64,000 bases of DNA from the NCBI RefSeq assembly GCF_014217565.1, contig NZ_CP043661.1:4650001-4714000 (forward strand). Reading direction: 5' to 3'. The DNA is from Kribbella qitaiheensis. GTDB taxonomy: Bacteria > Actinomycetota > Actinomycetes > Propionibacteriales > Kribbellaceae. Under the pieces are notes generated by a model. The model did not search any database and was not told the origin of the DNA. It saw nothing but the letters and a program-made list of their open reading frames with translations. The translations under genes were made by a program, and so were the position numbers. This document shows, in pieces, positions 35,113 through 43,823 of this stretch. How positions within the stretch are numbered: position 1 is the stretch's first letter; every line of letters begins with the position of its first letter.

Positions 35113-35433
35113 CTATTCGCCGTAGGCGACCACATAGAAGGGGTCATCTTCGAGAATCCGATCGTCCACATACCAATTGCCTCGTTGGGCACCTTCGGAC
35201 GAGTTCTGGCTCGCGTCAACTGCCTCGACCGAGTAGTCGTTCTCGGGTTCATTGAAGCTTCCCTGGTACGTTGATGCGAAAGGATACTCGTCGCATGACT
35301 CGTCAGAAGGAATTGGCTTAATCCATTTCCGACATTGATATGTGGCGCGGTCGCGCTGAGCGTTGGTCAACTGGCTATCTGTCGTTCGGTTCAATAAGTT
35401 TGGGATGATCTTGTTAGCACCGACGTGGATCAA
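35113..35433 (-). CDS. NucA/NucB-type nuclease toxin domain, 5'-truncated
   Basis: A 106-residue C-terminal domain. LLNRTTDSQLTNAQRDRATY and SDESCDEYPFASTYQGSFNE, then RILEDDPFYVV, are the signatures of the deoxyribonuclease NucA/NucB fold in actinobacterial secreted toxins. Upstream in frame there is a TGA only nine codons before the TTG start, and the replication gene begins 50 bp away on the other strand, so the delivery portion of the toxin is absent. No signal peptide is present. It is most likely an orphan toxin tip kept with its immunity gene. Confidence 0.75.
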   Translation of the reverse strand: MIHVGANKIIPNLLNRTTDSQLTNAQRDRATYQCRKWIKPIPSDESCDEYPFASTYQGSFNEPENDYSVEAVDASQNSSEGAQRGNWYVDDRILEDDPFYVVAYGE

Positions 35434-35483
35434 GCCATGAGCGGGGTTCTCGACGGGCCCTCAGCCACCTGGGGGCTAGCGGC

Positions 35484-37123
35484 ATGAGCCTCACCACACC
35501 GAAGAGCAGCCTTGACCGGTTCCCGTTGGACGTCGTCCGGGACCTGGCCGTGAGTAACGGCGTGTGCGTGCGCCCGATCCTCAACAGGGTGTTCGACACC
35601 GAGACCGGCACCGACCGAGTAGTCGGGGTGTCGTGTGGTTCCACGCTGGTCAGCAAGTGCCCTCCCTGCGCCGACGCGAACCGGCGCCTCCGCATGCAGC
35701 AATGCCGCGACGGCTGGCACCGCGACGCCGAACGCGAAAACCTCAACGACGACCAGGCCGAAGACGGGCCCACCGAAGACGACGAGGACGGCGAAGACCA
35801 GACCCGGCGTACCCGCTCCACCCGGCGCAGGCAAGACGCGGCCGACCTGCCCAAGGTCACGATGGACAACCGCACCATCGGATCAGCGTTCACCGCTCCC
35901 AACGGCAAGACCTACCGGCCGTCGATGGTCATCACCCTGACTCTCGGCTCGTATGGCGCAACCCACCGCCTCCCGCACCGCGTACCGGGAAAGGGCCTGG
36001 CCCCGTGCGACTGCGGGGTCTTTCACGGCCAAGCTCCCCGTTCCTCTCCACTCCGGTCGACCCTCAGACATACGACTACCGCCGAGCTGCGCTCGACGCG
36101 CTGCACTTCCCGAAGCTGGTCGACCGGTTCATGCAGAACCTACGGCGATGCGCCGGCTACAAGGCCCAGTACTTCGCAGTGGTCGAGCCACAGAAGCGAC
36201 TCGCGCCGCACCTGCACGCCGCAGTACGTGGCACCGTCGCCCGCGATGTTGTCCGCCAGGTCGCCAAAGCCACCTATCACCAGGTCTGGTGGCCGAGCCA
36301 CAGAAGACCCGTCTACGGCTCCAACCTGGACGCGGGCCTCCCAATCTGGGACGAACTGTCCGAAGCCTTCGTAGACGCCACGACGGGCGCCGTACTTCCG
36401 AGCTGGGACGCCGCACTCGATGACCTCGGTGCCGATCCCGCCGTCAAGCCCGCGCACGTCGTCCGCTTTGGCTCGCAGGTCGACTACCAAGGGATCGTCG
36501 CGGACTCAGAGGCCAAGGTAGGCAAGGCCATCGGCTACCTGACCAAGTACCTCGGCAAGTCCATCGGAGAGACCTACGGCGCCGACTCAGCCGACATTCA
36601 CCCGGCCCAGCTCGCGCACCTCAACAGACTTCACGCTCACGTACAGGTCTTGCCCTGCTCGCCGGCCTGCGCCAACTGGGTCCTTTACGGGATCTCGCCG
36701 AAGGACGCCTCGGCGAGCACGACTCCCGGCCGGTGCCAGTCCAAGGCGCACGACCGGGCACACCTCGGCCTTGGCGGTCGTCGTGTCCTGGTCTCTCGGC
36801 AGTGGACCGGCAAGACCCTGACCGAGCATCGCGCCGACCGGGCCGAGGTGGTCCGCCAGACCCTCGCCGCTGCCGGGGTCGAGATGGATGACCAAAACGA
36901 ACTCTCCACCCACAACGACGACGCCGAAAGTCCGCGGTTCATCTGGCAACCGATCCGACCCGGCGACGAAGACGTACCCACGCACAAAGAAGTCATGGCG
37001 CACGCCATCACGAGGCGCATCCGCTGGCGCACGCAGTACGAGGACGCCAAACAACGAGCCAGACCACCGAATGAAACCCGTTCGGCAACTGATGACGACA
37101 GATCCGCCGCAACAGCGGCCTAG
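35484..37123 (+). CDS. Replication initiator (RepSA-like), frameshifted
   Basis: About 546 residues when reconstructed. The first frame starts MSLTTPKSSLDRFPLDVVRD with a Cys-rich segment, STLVSKCPPCADANRRLRMQ, and ends near GLAPCDCGVFHGQA. The second continues FLSTPVDPQTYDYRRAALDA, HFPKLVDRFMQNLRRCAGYK and EPQKRLAPHLHAAVRGTVAR, the rolling-circle initiator core of pSAM2-type elements. The shift is near 36,030-36,045; a missing base in the CCCC region would explain it. It initiates replication of the excised circular element. Confidence 0.85.
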
Positions 37124-37140
37124 CTGGCGAGGAGCCAACC

Positions 37141-37326
37141 ATGCAAGACGATTCGCGTTTGCTGAAGGTCGAAGAAGCGGCGGAAGTCCTGAACGTGTCC
37201 CGCTGGACCGTCTACCGATTGATCAAAGAGAAGGACTTGACCAGTGTGAAGGTCCGCAACGGCCGGCGGGTGCCGGTCGAATCCATCCGCGCGTATATCG
37301 CCGGTCTCATTGAGGACGCCGCCTGA
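37141..37326 (+). CDS. xis: Excisionase / MerR-like DNA-binding protein
   Basis: A 61-residue winged-helix protein: LLKVEEAAEVLNVSRWTVYR then LIKEKDLTSVKVRNGRRVPV. This is the HTH_17 excisionase pattern of actinomycete integrative elements. It lies between rep and int and its TGA overlaps the integrase ATG by one base. It directs the integrase towards excision. Confidence 0.85.
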   Translation: MQDDSRLLKVEEAAEVLNVSRWTVYRLIKEKDLTSVKVRNGRRVPVESIRAYIAGLIEDAA

Positions 37327-38727
37327 TGACCACGGTTGCATTCCTCGCCCCGGACGAGCCCGAAGAACCTCGCAAGCCCAAGACGAAGCCCAAGGCCACG
37401 AAGGCCGCGACGCCCAAGACCCAGAAGGGTAAGCGCAACGTCAACGGCGAGGGCAACATTCGCGAGCGCTCAAACGGTCTGTATGAGGGTCGGGCCTACG
37501 TCATCACCACGGATGGCCGCGAGGTGCGTAAGAGCGTCTACGGCAAGTCGTGGGATGAGGTCCATCAGAAGCTGACCAAAATGCAGGCTGACACCATGTC
37601 GGGCAAGCGCGTGGCGTCCAGCTCGCAGACCGTGGCCGAGTACCTGGATTACTGGCTGGAGGAGCACGCACGGCATCGGGTCCGCGATACGACGTTCGTT
37701 AGCTACAAGTGGCTCATTACGAAGTACCTCGTACCGCTGTTCGGCAAGAAGAAGCTCACCACCCTTCGGCCGAACGACGTACGACGCGGCCTGTTCCAGC
37801 TTCAACAGGTCTGCCAGTGCTGTGCCCAGGGCAAGGACAAGGCTCGGGAGGAGCGCGCCGAGGTCGAGCGGGAGAAGCGGGCAGGGCCGGCCACCCCGGA
37901 AGAACGCCAAGGTCATCAACGGCGCAAAGTGCTGCGCTCTGGTCCCGCAGGTCTGCTGTCGGTCGACGGTCTCGGACGGAACTGTCAGATATCTGCACCG
38001 TCTGCTCAGGGCGGCTCTCCAAGACGCCGTATCCGAAGACGAGATCCGGACGGAGAACATCGCCAAGAAGCTCCGGCTCAACCACAAGTACCGGCCGAAG
38101 TTCAAAGCGTGGAGCCGCGCCGAGGCAACCAAGTTCCTGGAGGCCATCCGTGAAGACCGGCTCTACGCCCTGTACGCCGTGGCGCTGTCGCTCGGCCTCC
38201 GTCGCGGTGAAGCCCTCGGCCTGCGCTGGTCGGACGTCGACCTGGACAACGGACTGATCCGGGTCAACCAGGCTCTCCACCGGGTCGACGGCGCGCTCAA
38301 GCTCGGGGACGTCAAGACGGACGGGAGTACCCGCCTGATCGCCGTACCGAAACCGCTCGTATCCGCGCTGCGGGTTCACCGGGCCACTCAGGCTCAAGAG
38401 CGGACGAACGCGGGCAAGTCATGGCAGGACGGCGGCTTTGTGTTCTCGACCATGATCGGAACCCCGATCGAGCCGCGGAACATGAACCGCCACTTTGACC
38501 GGCTCTGCGAGAAGTCCGGCGTACGGCGTATCCGGTTCCACGATCTCCGCCACTCGTGCGCCTCGCTGCTCTACAGCCAGGGCGTGCCGCTGGAGAACAT
38601 CCAAGACGTGCTCGGGCACAGCTCCCCGACCGTCACCAAGGTCATCTATGTCGACGTGGCCGAGGACGTCACGCGGGACGCCGTCGACAAGCTCGACTTC
38701 CTGTTCGGGGAGCAGAAGGAAGAGTGA
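37326..38727 (+). CDS. int: Tyrosine site-specific integrase, frameshifted
   Basis: About 466 residues when reconstructed. The first frame carries the AP2-like arm-binding domain (NVNGEGNIRERSNGLYEGRA) and the SAM-like domain (TVAEYLDYWLEEHARHRV). The second carries the catalytic domain: LSLGLRRGEALGLRWSDVDL with the first Arg, RFHDLRHSCASLLYSQGVPL with HxxR, and LGHSSPTVTKVIYVDV with the Tyr. The frames join if one G is removed from GGG at 37884-37886, giving EREKRAGRPPRKNAKVING. The gene ends 118 bp from tRNA-Arg and would catalyse integration there. If the indel is real, the element is locked in place. Confidence 0.9.
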
Positions 38728-38729
38728 CG

Positions 38730-38750
38730 TTGGGGTACGCGTGGGGGTAC
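38730..38750. repeat. Candidate integrase arm-type site, right
   Basis: TTGGGGTACGCG followed by TGGGGGTAC is the counterpart of the repeat at 27,613. It lies directly after the integrase stop and 94 bp from the attR core. Confidence 0.5.
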
Positions 38751-38843
38751 GGAAGGGTGGCCGAGCAGTCGGGCCGCCCTTCTGCCATGTCCCGGGAAAC
38801 ACAAAAGCCCAGGTCATCCACCTGAATGACTTGGGCTAAGTGC

Positions 38844-38887
38844 GGCGCGCTCGGAGGGATTCGAACCCCCAACCTTCTGATCCGTAG
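38844..38887. repeat. attR core within tRNA-Arg
   Basis: Identical to 27484-27527 for 44 bp. It covers the 3' half of tRNA-Arg from the acceptor end through the anticodon, so integration leaves the tRNA whole. Confidence 0.9.
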
Positions 38888-38918
38888 TCAGATGCTCTAT
38901 CCGTTGAGCTACGAGCGC
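38846..38918 (-). tRNA. tRNA-Arg (anticodon ACG)
   Basis: A 73-nt tRNA. Acceptor GCGCTCG/CGAGCGC, D arm GCTCAACGGATAGAGC, anticodon stem TCTGA/TCAGA with loop CTACGGA (ACG), and T arm TTGGGGGTTCGAATCCCTC region all pair. CCA is not encoded. Its 3' half is the attachment site of the adjacent element. Confidence 0.95.
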
Positions 38919-38937
38919 CGGACAACGTCGAAAACGA

Positions 38938-39118
38938 TACACGGCTGGACGGAGTTGGTGGTAATCGGGGGCTGGAGGGGTAGGTGAGGCGCCTGGGTGG
39001 GTGGGGGGCTGCGTGGTGAGGGGCCGCGGGTGGCGGGTGGCGGCTAGGGGCGGGGTGGCGTGCGGCGCGTCTTGGGGGAGTTGGGGGTGGGGGCGGGTGA
39101 GGGGGCAATAGCATCCGG
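38938..39118 (+). other. G-rich, strand-biased intergenic tract
   Basis: The plus strand is densely G-rich with many GGG and GGGG runs at short spacing (for example GGTGGGTGGGGGGCTGCG and GGGGGTGGGGGCGGGTGAGG). It could form G-quadruplexes. It separates tRNA-Arg from the next gene. Confidence 0.6.
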
Positions 39119-39120
39119 GG

Positions 39121-39675
39121 ATGGGACTTGAGGATTTGCTGGGTGGGCGGGATCTGGGGGATGTGAAGAAGGCGGTCGGGTTCGTGATGGAGAACTCGGA
39201 CGACTTCGAGAAGGTGCTGAAGCTGGTTCGGGGGTTGCCGGACGATGCGCTGGGGTTCATCGGGCGGTTGCCGGATCTGATGAAGGCGCTCGGGTCGGGG
39301 CTGGCGGAGGCGGGTGAGCAGGCGGCTAAGGCGGCTAACGCGCTGGTCGGGGATGACGGCGAGGGTGGTGCGCGGCGGGCATTGAGCGGGAGCGCCGACA
39401 CCATGAACGCGGCCAAGGACAAGCTGAAGGATGCCGCGGGGATGCTGGCGGGGCTCGCGGGTGATCTGGACAAGATCCCGGGGATCGGGAACGCGGCGGC
39501 CAAGCGGCTGAACGACGGGAGCGGGCAGATCGGCGGCGTCGCGACCGAGATCGAGAGCCTGGCGAGCAATCTGAGTGACCTGTCCGGGATTCTCTCGAGC
39601 GTCGGCGAAGCCCTCTCCGGCCTCGGTGAGAAGCTCACCGAATCCGGCGGCTCGGTCAAAACCCTGATGAGCTGA
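39121..39675 (+). CDS. Helical protein of unknown function
   Basis: A 184-residue protein with long amphipathic, Ala/Gly/Leu-rich helices (LPDLMKALGSGLAEAGEQAA and LSDLSGILSSVGEALSGLGE) separated by an acidic loop. No signal peptide, transmembrane segment or catalytic motif is seen. Heptad-like spacing suggests a helical bundle. The ATG is 28 bp after the G-rich tract, with GGGG just upstream. Confidence 0.6.
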   Translation: MGLEDLLGGRDLGDVKKAVGFVMENSDDFEKVLKLVRGLPDDALGFIGRLPDLMKALGSGLAEAGEQAAKAANALVGDDGEGGARRALSGSADTMNAAKDKLKDAAGMLAGLAGDLDKIPGIGNAAAKRLNDGSGQIGGVATEIESLASNLSDLSGILSSVGEALSGLGEKLTESGGSVKTLMS

Positions 39676-40060
39676 CCTCGTCAGCTCGCCGAGCGGGTGA
39701 GCTCGGGTACGCCAGGCGGGTGGCCTTCCAGAGCACCTCGAAGGGCTGAGTCCGCGCAGGCGGACGGCTCGCCAGCGGACCGTACGCCGGGTGCCGGCCA
39801 CCAGCTCATCACGACCGCACAGCCCGCAGTGGGTGCATACCGGAGTACCGGCTGCGCAAGGTGGAACCAATCGCCTGGCCTGCTGAAGGCGGCTGCGGTG
39901 AGCCCGGCGGCCCCGTCCGCAGTAGCTCGCCGAAGTGGGTCGACCCGGGGCCGCCGAGCGGGCTGGGCTCGGGTGCGCCGAGCAGGCTTGGGCTCTCCGG
40001 AGTCTGCACTTCCGTAGTACAGGGGTCTCGTGGTTCAGGGCGCCCCGCACTGCGGGTGGG
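39676..40060. other. Intergenic region without a recognised gene
   Basis: The frames through this stretch are Pro/Arg/Gly-rich without family resemblance or good ribosome sites. Nothing else is seen. Confidence 0.45.
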
Positions 40061-40519
40061 CTACGGCCAGGGGGTGGTTTGTTGTTTGGCGCGGAGTTCG
40101 TTCAGTAGGGCTGGGGTGATGGGGGTGCCGGCGGCTGCTTCGGTGGCTATTTCTCGGAAGTAGTTTTCGTAGCCGGCGGGGGTGAAGATCGTGGTGAGGG
40201 TCGCTGGGGCTGTGGTGGCGTTGCGGTAGCCGTGGGGGCGGCCTCGGGGGACTGAGACTGAGCCGCCGGCGGACATGGTGAGTACGCCGTCGGCGGTGTC
40301 GAAGGTGACTTCGCCGGAGGTGACGAGGAAGTACTCCTCGTGGGCGTGGTGGATGTGCGGCGCGGCGCCGAGGGCTCCGGGGGCGAGGATCGACTCCACG
40401 ACCGAGAGCGCGCCGCCGGTCTGGTCGCCGGAGATGCGGACGGTGAAGACGCCGAACGGCAGGTCCAGTACTTCGCCGTCGCCGGGCGCGCCGGGGACGA
40501 TATCGGGGAAGGCGGTCAC
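40061..40519 (-). CDS. Cupin-domain protein
   Basis: A 152-residue single-domain cupin. APHIHHAHEEYFLVTSGEVT is cupin motif 1 with the metal-binding His and Glu, and VSVPRGRPHGYRNATTAPAT motif 2 with the last His. The GTG at 40519 starts TAFPDIVPGAPGDG; no ATG is in frame. The C-terminus (NYFREIATEAAAGTPITPAL) resembles quercetinase-like cupins, but the substrate is not known. Confidence 0.8.
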   Translation of the reverse strand: MTAFPDIVPGAPGDGEVLDLPFGVFTVRISGDQTGGALSVVESILAPGALGAAPHIHHAHEEYFLVTSGEVTFDTADGVLTMSAGGSVSVPRGRPHGYRNATTAPATLTTIFTPAGYENYFREIATEAAAGTPITPALLNELRAKQQTTPWP

Positions 40520-40637
40520 CCGGGCAGCATAAACAGGCGCGCCGGATCTCGAAGGGCAAGTCGCCGGAACCGGATCCTGGTTGTTCTCGTCCAAGCCCGC
40601 GTGCTGGGGATGCCGAGTGGGCAGGTAGGACCTTCGG

Positions 40638-41240
40638 ATGGCTAAGGTTCCGACCGTGGCTAGTCGACTGGTGCGGAGAACTGCGATCGCCGCCGGGATC
40701 GCGTTGGTCGCCGGGCTCGGCCTCGGGTTCGCGGCGGGGAAGCCGGTCGACCCGACGGACATCCTCCCGGCGCGACAGTTGCCCGCGGATCTGTGCGCCC
40801 GCCTCGGCGACGTCTCGAGTCTGTTGCCCAAGGCATCCAATGGCGCCGCGCCCAAGCTGGTGAAGACCGGCAGTACGGCGATCCGCTGCTCGGTCAAGGC
40901 GGACGAGGCGGCGCAGACGACCTACAGTTCGGCGACGCTCGAGGTCCTCATCACGCCGTACGGCGGGAAGGACGCGGGTGCCGGGAATCCGCCGCTGAAG
41001 CCCGACCAGGTCGCCCGCCAGACGTTCGACCGGCGCGCGATGAAGCCCGACCCGGACCGGAGTACGGCGAAGCTGGAGACGCGCAGCGGCGCCGGCGGTG
41101 AGAGTTGGACCGCAACAGTGGTGGAGGTGCATGCCGACGTGATCGTCCAGGTCGACTACACCGCCCAGCCGATCGCGCAAGCCGCCGCCAAGTCCGCTGC
41201 CCTGGTGATCGCGGACCGGGCGATCTGGGAGTCGCAGTGA
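40638..41240 (+). CDS. Membrane-anchored extracytoplasmic protein (DUF3558-like)
   Basis: A 200-residue protein with an N-terminal hydrophobic segment (AIAAGIALVAGLGLGFAAG) and an exported domain holding two cysteines (LPADLCARLGDVSSLLPKAS and STAIRCSVKAD). The arrangement resembles DUF3558-type exported proteins of actinobacteria. Its stop overlaps the next GTG (GTGA), so the two are coupled and may act together at the membrane. Confidence 0.65.
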   Translation: MAKVPTVASRLVRRTAIAAGIALVAGLGLGFAAGKPVDPTDILPARQLPADLCARLGDVSSLLPKASNGAAPKLVKTGSTAIRCSVKADEAAQTTYSSATLEVLITPYGGKDAGAGNPPLKPDQVARQTFDRRAMKPDPDRSTAKLETRSGAGGESWTATVVEVHADVIVQVDYTAQPIAQAAAKSAALVIADRAIWESQ

Positions 41241-42460
41241 ACAACCCGCCGCAGATCCAGGGGTACCAGTTCGACCAGCGGTTGCTGGTGCATCCACTCG
41301 CGGAGATCTGGCGCGGCCGTTCCTTCACCGGGATGGAGGTCGTCGCGCTGGTCCTCAGTACTGCGGGCGCGGCCGACCCGCAGGTCCGCGAGCGGCTCGG
41401 GAACTCCAGCCGTAGCGCAGCACTGTCGCCAGGGCGGCAGGAGACCCCGCTGTGGGCGGCGAACCTCAACAGCGACCATCCGTACGCGATCACTCAGCTG
41501 ATCCCGGGACAGTCCGGCGCGGAACGCCTGCTCGACCCGCTGGACGGCCTGCTCGGCAACGACGAGCAGTCGCTGGACGCGGTCCGCAGCCAGCTCTCCC
41601 AGTACGGCGGCACACCACCCGAGCAGACCCACACGGCTCCAGAGCTCCCGTCGTACGGAGCACAAGATGCGGAACAACCCGCGGCCGAGCGCTCCGTAGT
41701 ACAGGACACTGCGGCAGCGGTGCAGCCGGTCGGCAAGGTCGAGCTGGCTCGGGAGTACAGCCGCAAGCTCGGTTCCTGGGTCTATGTGGTCGTCGTGCTA
41801 ATTGTGCTGATCGCGTTCACCATCACGTACTCCGTCGGTGCCGCCGTCGGCAGCGCGGTCAAGAAAGAGGCGGCCGCGCCGATCTCCGATCCGGTGAAGC
41901 CCGCGGCACTTCCCACTTCGGTGCTGCTCCCAGGGGTCAGCAAGGTCACCACAGCCGCCTACATACGCACAGGCGGCCCTGGTTTGGTCGGCCAGACCTA
42001 CCCAAGCGGCACTGACGTCCAGGTGATCAAGAACCTCGACCTACCCTTCGCGTTCGGCTGGCCTCGGCCGCCGTCGGTACGGGAGTTGGGCGAGTCGAGT
42101 ACGACACTCTACCGGCAGGTGCAGACCGTTGGATCGGTCGTCAATCCCACCAAGTCTTCTTCCGCCCTGATCGCGAAGATCGCGGTCCGGCAGTGCCGGG
42201 ATCTGGCCGGTTGTCTGGGGGTCCGGACCGCGTTCGACGAGGACTGGACGAAGGCGTTCAGGGCGCCGGCGCCGCGAACCGCCAAGGACGCGCGCACCTG
42301 GTACTCGGTGTCGAACACCGACCCGTACACGCTGGTGATGACGCGGGCGTACAGCGACGCCGGCCGTTGGTGGCTGGTCGGCGTGGCAGTCAGCGCAGTT
42401 CCGGAAGAGGTGCCGTCGGCGCAGGGGGTCTTCAACGACATCTGGCGCCAGACCAACTGA
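41237..42460 (+). CDS. Single-pass membrane protein, partner of the upstream gene
   Basis: A 407-residue protein. The N-terminal cytoplasmic part has YQFDQRLLVHPLAEIWRGRS and LWAANLNSDHPYAITQLIPG; a transmembrane segment (VYVVVVLIVLIAFTITYSVG) lies near residue 190; the C-terminal part is extracytoplasmic with a Cys pair (RQCRDLAGCLG) and a beta-rich domain ending YSDAGRWWLVGVAVSAVPEE. The N-terminus loosely recalls a kinase-like fold without catalytic motifs. Function unknown. Confidence 0.65.
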   Translation: MNNPPQIQGYQFDQRLLVHPLAEIWRGRSFTGMEVVALVLSTAGAADPQVRERLGNSSRSAALSPGRQETPLWAANLNSDHPYAITQLIPGQSGAERLLDPLDGLLGNDEQSLDAVRSQLSQYGGTPPEQTHTAPELPSYGAQDAEQPAAERSVVQDTAAAVQPVGKVELAREYSRKLGSWVYVVVVLIVLIAFTITYSVGAAVGSAVKKEAAAPISDPVKPAALPTSVLLPGVSKVTTAAYIRTGGPGLVGQTYPSGTDVQVIKNLDLPFAFGWPRPPSVRELGESSTTLYRQVQTVGSVVNPTKSSSALIAKIAVRQCRDLAGCLGVRTAFDEDWTKAFRAPAPRTAKDARTWYSVSNTDPYTLVMTRAYSDAGRWWLVGVAVSAVPEEVPSAQGVFNDIWRQTN

Positions 42461-42475
42461 GCGGTCGAGCGACAA

Positions 42476-42607
42476 CTACGAGTCCTCGTCGAGTTGCCTG
42501 CGTTCCTTGCGTTCGGCCCGCAGTACGTCGGACACCCGCTCGTGGTCGGCGTCGGAGGCCCGCAGCTCATGGAGCCAAGGGTAGGCAGGAACAGGTCTTC
42601 CGGACAC
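42476..42607 (-). CDS. Short DUF1707/SHOCT-like protein
   Basis: A 43-residue frame from GTG 42607 encoding LHELRASDADHERVSDVLRA then ERKERRQLDEDS. LRASDADxERV is the start of DUF1707 domains, which usually continue into a membrane segment; here it stops early. It may be a remnant or a small real protein. Confidence 0.45.
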   Translation of the reverse strand: MSGRPVPAYPWLHELRASDADHERVSDVLRAERKERRQLDEDS

Positions 42608-42689
42608 CGTCGTAGTGTTCGAGGAGAGCGCAAGGAACATCGACGGGTCCGGCCGGGTTGGTCCGAAGAACGACTAGTTGGGAGCACAG

Positions 42690-43694
42690 GTGAGCATTCG
42701 CATCGGGTACAAGGCGTCGGCGGAGCAGTTCGGGCCGCGGGATCTCGTCGAGTACGCGGTCCGGGCCGAGGAGCTCGGACTCGACAGCGTGACGGTGTCG
42801 GACCACTTCCTGCCCTGGCGGCACAACGGCGGGCACGCGCCGTTCGCGCTGGCGTGGATGGCGGCGGTCGGCGAGCGCACCGAGCGGGTGCTGATCGGTA
42901 CTTCGGTGCTGACGCCCACGTTCCGCTACAACCCCGCCGTGATCGCGCAGGCGTTCGCCACGATGGGCGTGCTGTACCCGGGCCGGGTGATGCTCGGAGT
43001 CGGCAGCGGCGAGGCGCTGAACGAGATCGCGGTCTCCGGCCGCGAGTGGCCCGAGTTCAAGGAGCGGTTCGCCCGGCTCCGTGAAGCTGTCGACCTGATC
43101 CGCGACCTGTGGACCAAGGAGGGCGTCAGCTCCGACGGCCCGTACTACAAGACCGTCGACGCCTCGATCTACGACCGCCCCGAAACCCCTGTCCAGGTGT
43201 ATGTCGCCGCAGGCGGTCCGCTGGTCGCGAAGTACGCCGGACGCGTCGGCGACGGGTTCATCGCGACGTCGGGCAAGGGCATGGACCTCTACACCGAGAA
43301 GCTGATCCCTGCCGTGAAGGAGGGCGCGGAGAAGGCCGGCCGCGCGTTCGAGGACGTGGACAGGATGCTCGAGGTGAAGCTCTCGTACGACCGGGATCCG
43401 GCGCTCGCGCTGGAGAACACCCGGTTCTGGGCGCCGTTGTCGCTCACGCCCGAGCAGAAGCACAGCGTCGACAGCGCGACCGAGATGGAACGCCTCGCCG
43501 ACGAGCTCCCGATCGAGCAGGTCGCCAAGCGCTGGATCGTCGCCTCGGATCCCGAGGAGGTGCTGGCACAGCTCCAGCCGTACCTCGATGCCGGCTTCAA
43601 CCACTTGGTCGTCCACGGCCCCGGTCACGACCAGGAGCGGTTCCTCACCCAGTTCACCTCGGACGTCGTACCGCTGCTCCGTAAGCTTGGATAG
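42690..43694 (+). CDS. fgd: F420-dependent glucose-6-phosphate dehydrogenase
   Basis: A 334-residue LLM-fold enzyme that oxidises glucose-6-phosphate and supplies reduced F420. YKASAEQFGPRDLVEYAVRA, SDHFLPWRHNGGHAPFAL, GTSVLTPTFRYNPAVIAQAF, GVGSGEALNEIAV and TSGKGMDLYTEKLIPAVKEG match mycobacterial Fgd closely, including the His, Trp and Glu of its active site. Length agrees. GGGAG lies before GTG 42690; a TTG four codons upstream overlaps that ribosome site and is unlikely. It would feed the F420-dependent oxidoreductases elsewhere in the window. Confidence 0.95.
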   Translation: MSIRIGYKASAEQFGPRDLVEYAVRAEELGLDSVTVSDHFLPWRHNGGHAPFALAWMAAVGERTERVLIGTSVLTPTFRYNPAVIAQAFATMGVLYPGRVMLGVGSGEALNEIAVSGREWPEFKERFARLREAVDLIRDLWTKEGVSSDGPYYKTVDASIYDRPETPVQVYVAAGGPLVAKYAGRVGDGFIATSGKGMDLYTEKLIPAVKEGAEKAGRAFEDVDRMLEVKLSYDRDPALALENTRFWAPLSLTPEQKHSVDSATEMERLADELPIEQVAKRWIVASDPEEVLAQLQPYLDAGFNHLVVHGPGHDQERFLTQFTSDVVPLLRKLG

Positions 43695-43823
43695 TTTCCT
43701 GAATAAATATGTAATGTATTGCAATAAATGCAGAGGCGTTCCTAAGGTCTGAGAGTGACGACTGCCGCTCTGATGTACCGCGCCCGGCCGGTCGCGGATG
43801 TGGTGGACTTCGACGGCTGGGTG

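Larger units (their letters stand above)
27484..38887 (+). mobile_element. Integrative element in tRNA-Arg (pSAM2/AICE-like, rep-xis-int)
   Basis: The element is bounded by a 44-bp direct repeat of the 3' part of tRNA-Arg(ACG) (27484-27527 and 38844-38887). At the tRNA side it has a RepSA-type initiator, a small excisionase and a tyrosine integrase in that order, the core of actinomycete integrative elements. Both ends carry a paired TGGGGTAC repeat about 90 bp inside the core. Cargo includes a deoxyribosyltransferase/TIR-like protein, a RelA/SpoT-HEPN-like protein, a regulator with folK, and a nuclease-toxin/SUKH cassette. No FtsK/SpoIIIE-type transfer ATPase is present, so it may need a helper to move. 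Cargo genes at 27.9-29.1, 29.5-30.8 and 33.8-35.4 kb have visibly lower G+C than the chromosome. Confidence 0.88.

Noticed and set aside
35113..35433. A normally secreted NucA/NucB nuclease
   Set aside because: No signal peptide is present, and an in-frame stop lies nine codons upstream of the only start.
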